Below, piece after piece: positions 13,788 through 14,501 of a stretch of 14,501 bases of DNA. The stretch lies in contig CAYWQQ010000016.1 of NCBI GenBank assembly GCA_964461005.1, positions 1 through 14,501 on the forward strand. Direction: 5' to 3'. Numbering within the stretch: position 1 is the first letter of the stretch; each line of letters opens with the position of its first letter. The notes beneath the pieces are model-generated. The model was not told the DNA's origin, ran no database searches, and was given only the letters and a program-made list of their open reading frames with translations. Both the position numbers and the translations under genes were made by a program. Source of the DNA: JAAZBI01 sp964461005 (lineage in GTDB: Bacteria > Bacillota_I > Bacilli_A > RF39 > UBA660).

Positions 13788-14501
13788 ATGAATAATTCTT
13801 ATGAAAAAGAAATATTAGAAGTTTTTGTTGACGATATAATTCCTAATCGTTTTCAGCCAAGATTAACTTTTGATGAAAAATCATTAGAAGATTTAGCAAT
13901 TTCTATTAAAGAACACGGGATAATTCAACCATTGGTAGTTAGAAAAATTGCTGATAAATATGAGATAATTGCAGGAGAGCGTAGATATAAGGCGGCACAA
14001 ATGGCAGGATTAAAGAAAGTGCCAGCAATTGTTATGGATTTAGATGATAAAGAAAGTGCCGAAGTAGCGGTAATAGAAAACACACAAAGAAGAGATTTAA
14101 GTTCTTTAGAAGAAGCAGAATCTTATAAAAAATTATTAGATAAAGGGTATTTAACTCAAGAACAATTAGCAAATAGAATGGGAAAAAACCAAGCTACAAT
14201 TTCAAATAAATTGAGACTTTTAAATTTACCTTTTGAAGTAAAAAAAGCATTGTTAGAAAATCAAATATCAGAAAGACATGCTCGTAGTTTGTTGTCTTTA
14301 AATAATGAGGCAGAACAAATAAAATTTTTAAATGATATTGTAAATAATAAATTAACAGTAAAACAAACAGATGATAAGATTAAAGAACAATTGAATGCTT
14401 CTTCATTTTCAAATAACAACTCAGAGTTACCACCATTTAATTTTAATTCAAGTTTTACTGCATCAGAACCAGTTCAAGAGAACCCAATTCCAGAAGTAAA
14501 T
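13788..14501 (+). CDS. noc: ParB-family nucleoid occlusion-type protein (Noc-like), 3' end cut by window edge
   Basis: A CTP-binding DNA clamp of the ParB superfamily; 238 codons lie in the window and the C-terminal dimerisation part is missing. The N-terminal CTPase domain has IIPNRFQPR (17-25), HGIIQPLVVR (43-52), the GERRYKAA box (63-70) and ENTQRRDLSSLEEA (97-110). The HTH region is LTQEQLANRMGKNQATISNK (122-141), followed by SERHARSL. Gln135, Lys141 and Arg163 match Noc rather than ParB at three of four residues known to set site preference; the fourth is Asn146. After about 200 a linker rich in Ser, Asn and Pro follows. There is no N-terminal amphipathic helix as in Bacillus Noc: the protein opens MNNSYEKEILEVFVDD. 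The ATG has a GGAGG site 7 nt upstream. Position after rsmG also fits noc. It could instead serve as the only ParB. Confidence 0.85.
   Translation, partial: MNNSYEKEILEVFVDDIIPNRFQPRLTFDEKSLEDLAISIKEHGIIQPLVVRKIADKYEIIAGERRYKAAQMAGLKKVPAIVMDLDDKESAEVAVIENTQRRDLSSLEEAESYKKLLDKGYLTQEQLANRMGKNQATISNKLRLLNLPFEVKKALLENQISERHARSLLSLNNEAEQIKFLNDIVNNKLTVKQTDDKIKEQLNASSFSNNNSELPPFNFNSSFTASEPVQENPIPEVN

Noticed and set aside
1..14501. CRISPR array, tRNA or rRNA gene, insertion sequence, prophage or toxin-antitoxin genes
   Set aside because: No repeat-spacer pattern, no transposase or phage-like product, and no tRNA- or rRNA-like conserved stretch was recognised by eye; the coding content is accounted for by the listed genes.

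Overview
This window looks like the chromosomal replication-origin region of a very AT-rich, low-GC Gram-positive bacterium (Bacillota, Bacilli or Erysipelotrichia/RF39-like in flavour; the lineage is an inference from gene content and base composition only). TGG encodes the recognisable tryptophans and TGA is used as a stop (rnpA, mnmG), so the code is standard and not the mycoplasma code. TagO and an N-terminally methylated pilin-like protein point to a walled cell. Transcription diverges from a point near 6900-7140: everything to the left is on the minus strand and everything to the right is on the plus strand, as expected for leading-strand genes either side of oriC.

Left arm, read outward from the origin: rpmH - attenuator-like hairpin - rnpA - yidC - jag (ribosomal protein L34, RNase P protein, membrane insertase, KhpB/Jag RNA-binding protein), closed by a hairpin at 4833-4864. 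Next comes a tightly packed five-gene run, rpiB-like - DUF1146 membrane protein - tagO - LytTR response regulator - AgrC-like histidine kinase, with overlaps or gaps of at most 19 nt, closed by a terminator at 1131-1159. Then come three separately punctuated genes: a cold-shock protein, hpf (long-form ribosome hibernation factor) and the 5' end of secA, cut by the window edge.

Origin: the rpmH-dnaA gap (6887-7141) and the dnaA-dnaN gap (8498-8625) both carry DnaA-box-like 9-mers. The best is TTATCAACA, found once in each gap; a TTATGAACA variant sits in a perfect 12-bp tandem duplication. DnaA itself has Asn where E. coli has the box-contacting Asp433.

Right arm: dnaA, dnaN (strong terminator overlapping its stop), a single pilin-like/DUF5011 surface protein with its own good promoter and terminator, then mnmG - rsmG (overlapping) and a noc/parB-type gene cut by the window end. 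recF, yaaA, gyrB and gyrA, usual downstream of dnaN, are not here, and mnmE is absent, so the classical Bacillus-type origin cluster (rnpA-yidC-jag-mnmE-mnmG-rsmG-noc) has been split across the origin.

Most genes are conserved housekeeping genes. The accessory points are the AgrC/AgrA-like two-component pair embedded in a cell-envelope operon without a visible agrB/agrD, the orphan pilin-like protein, an RpiB homologue with altered active-site positions, and a Noc-like protein lacking the usual N-terminal membrane helix. I did not find a clearly new defence or mobile system. There is no gene-free stretch over 300 nt; the longest is 6887-7141.
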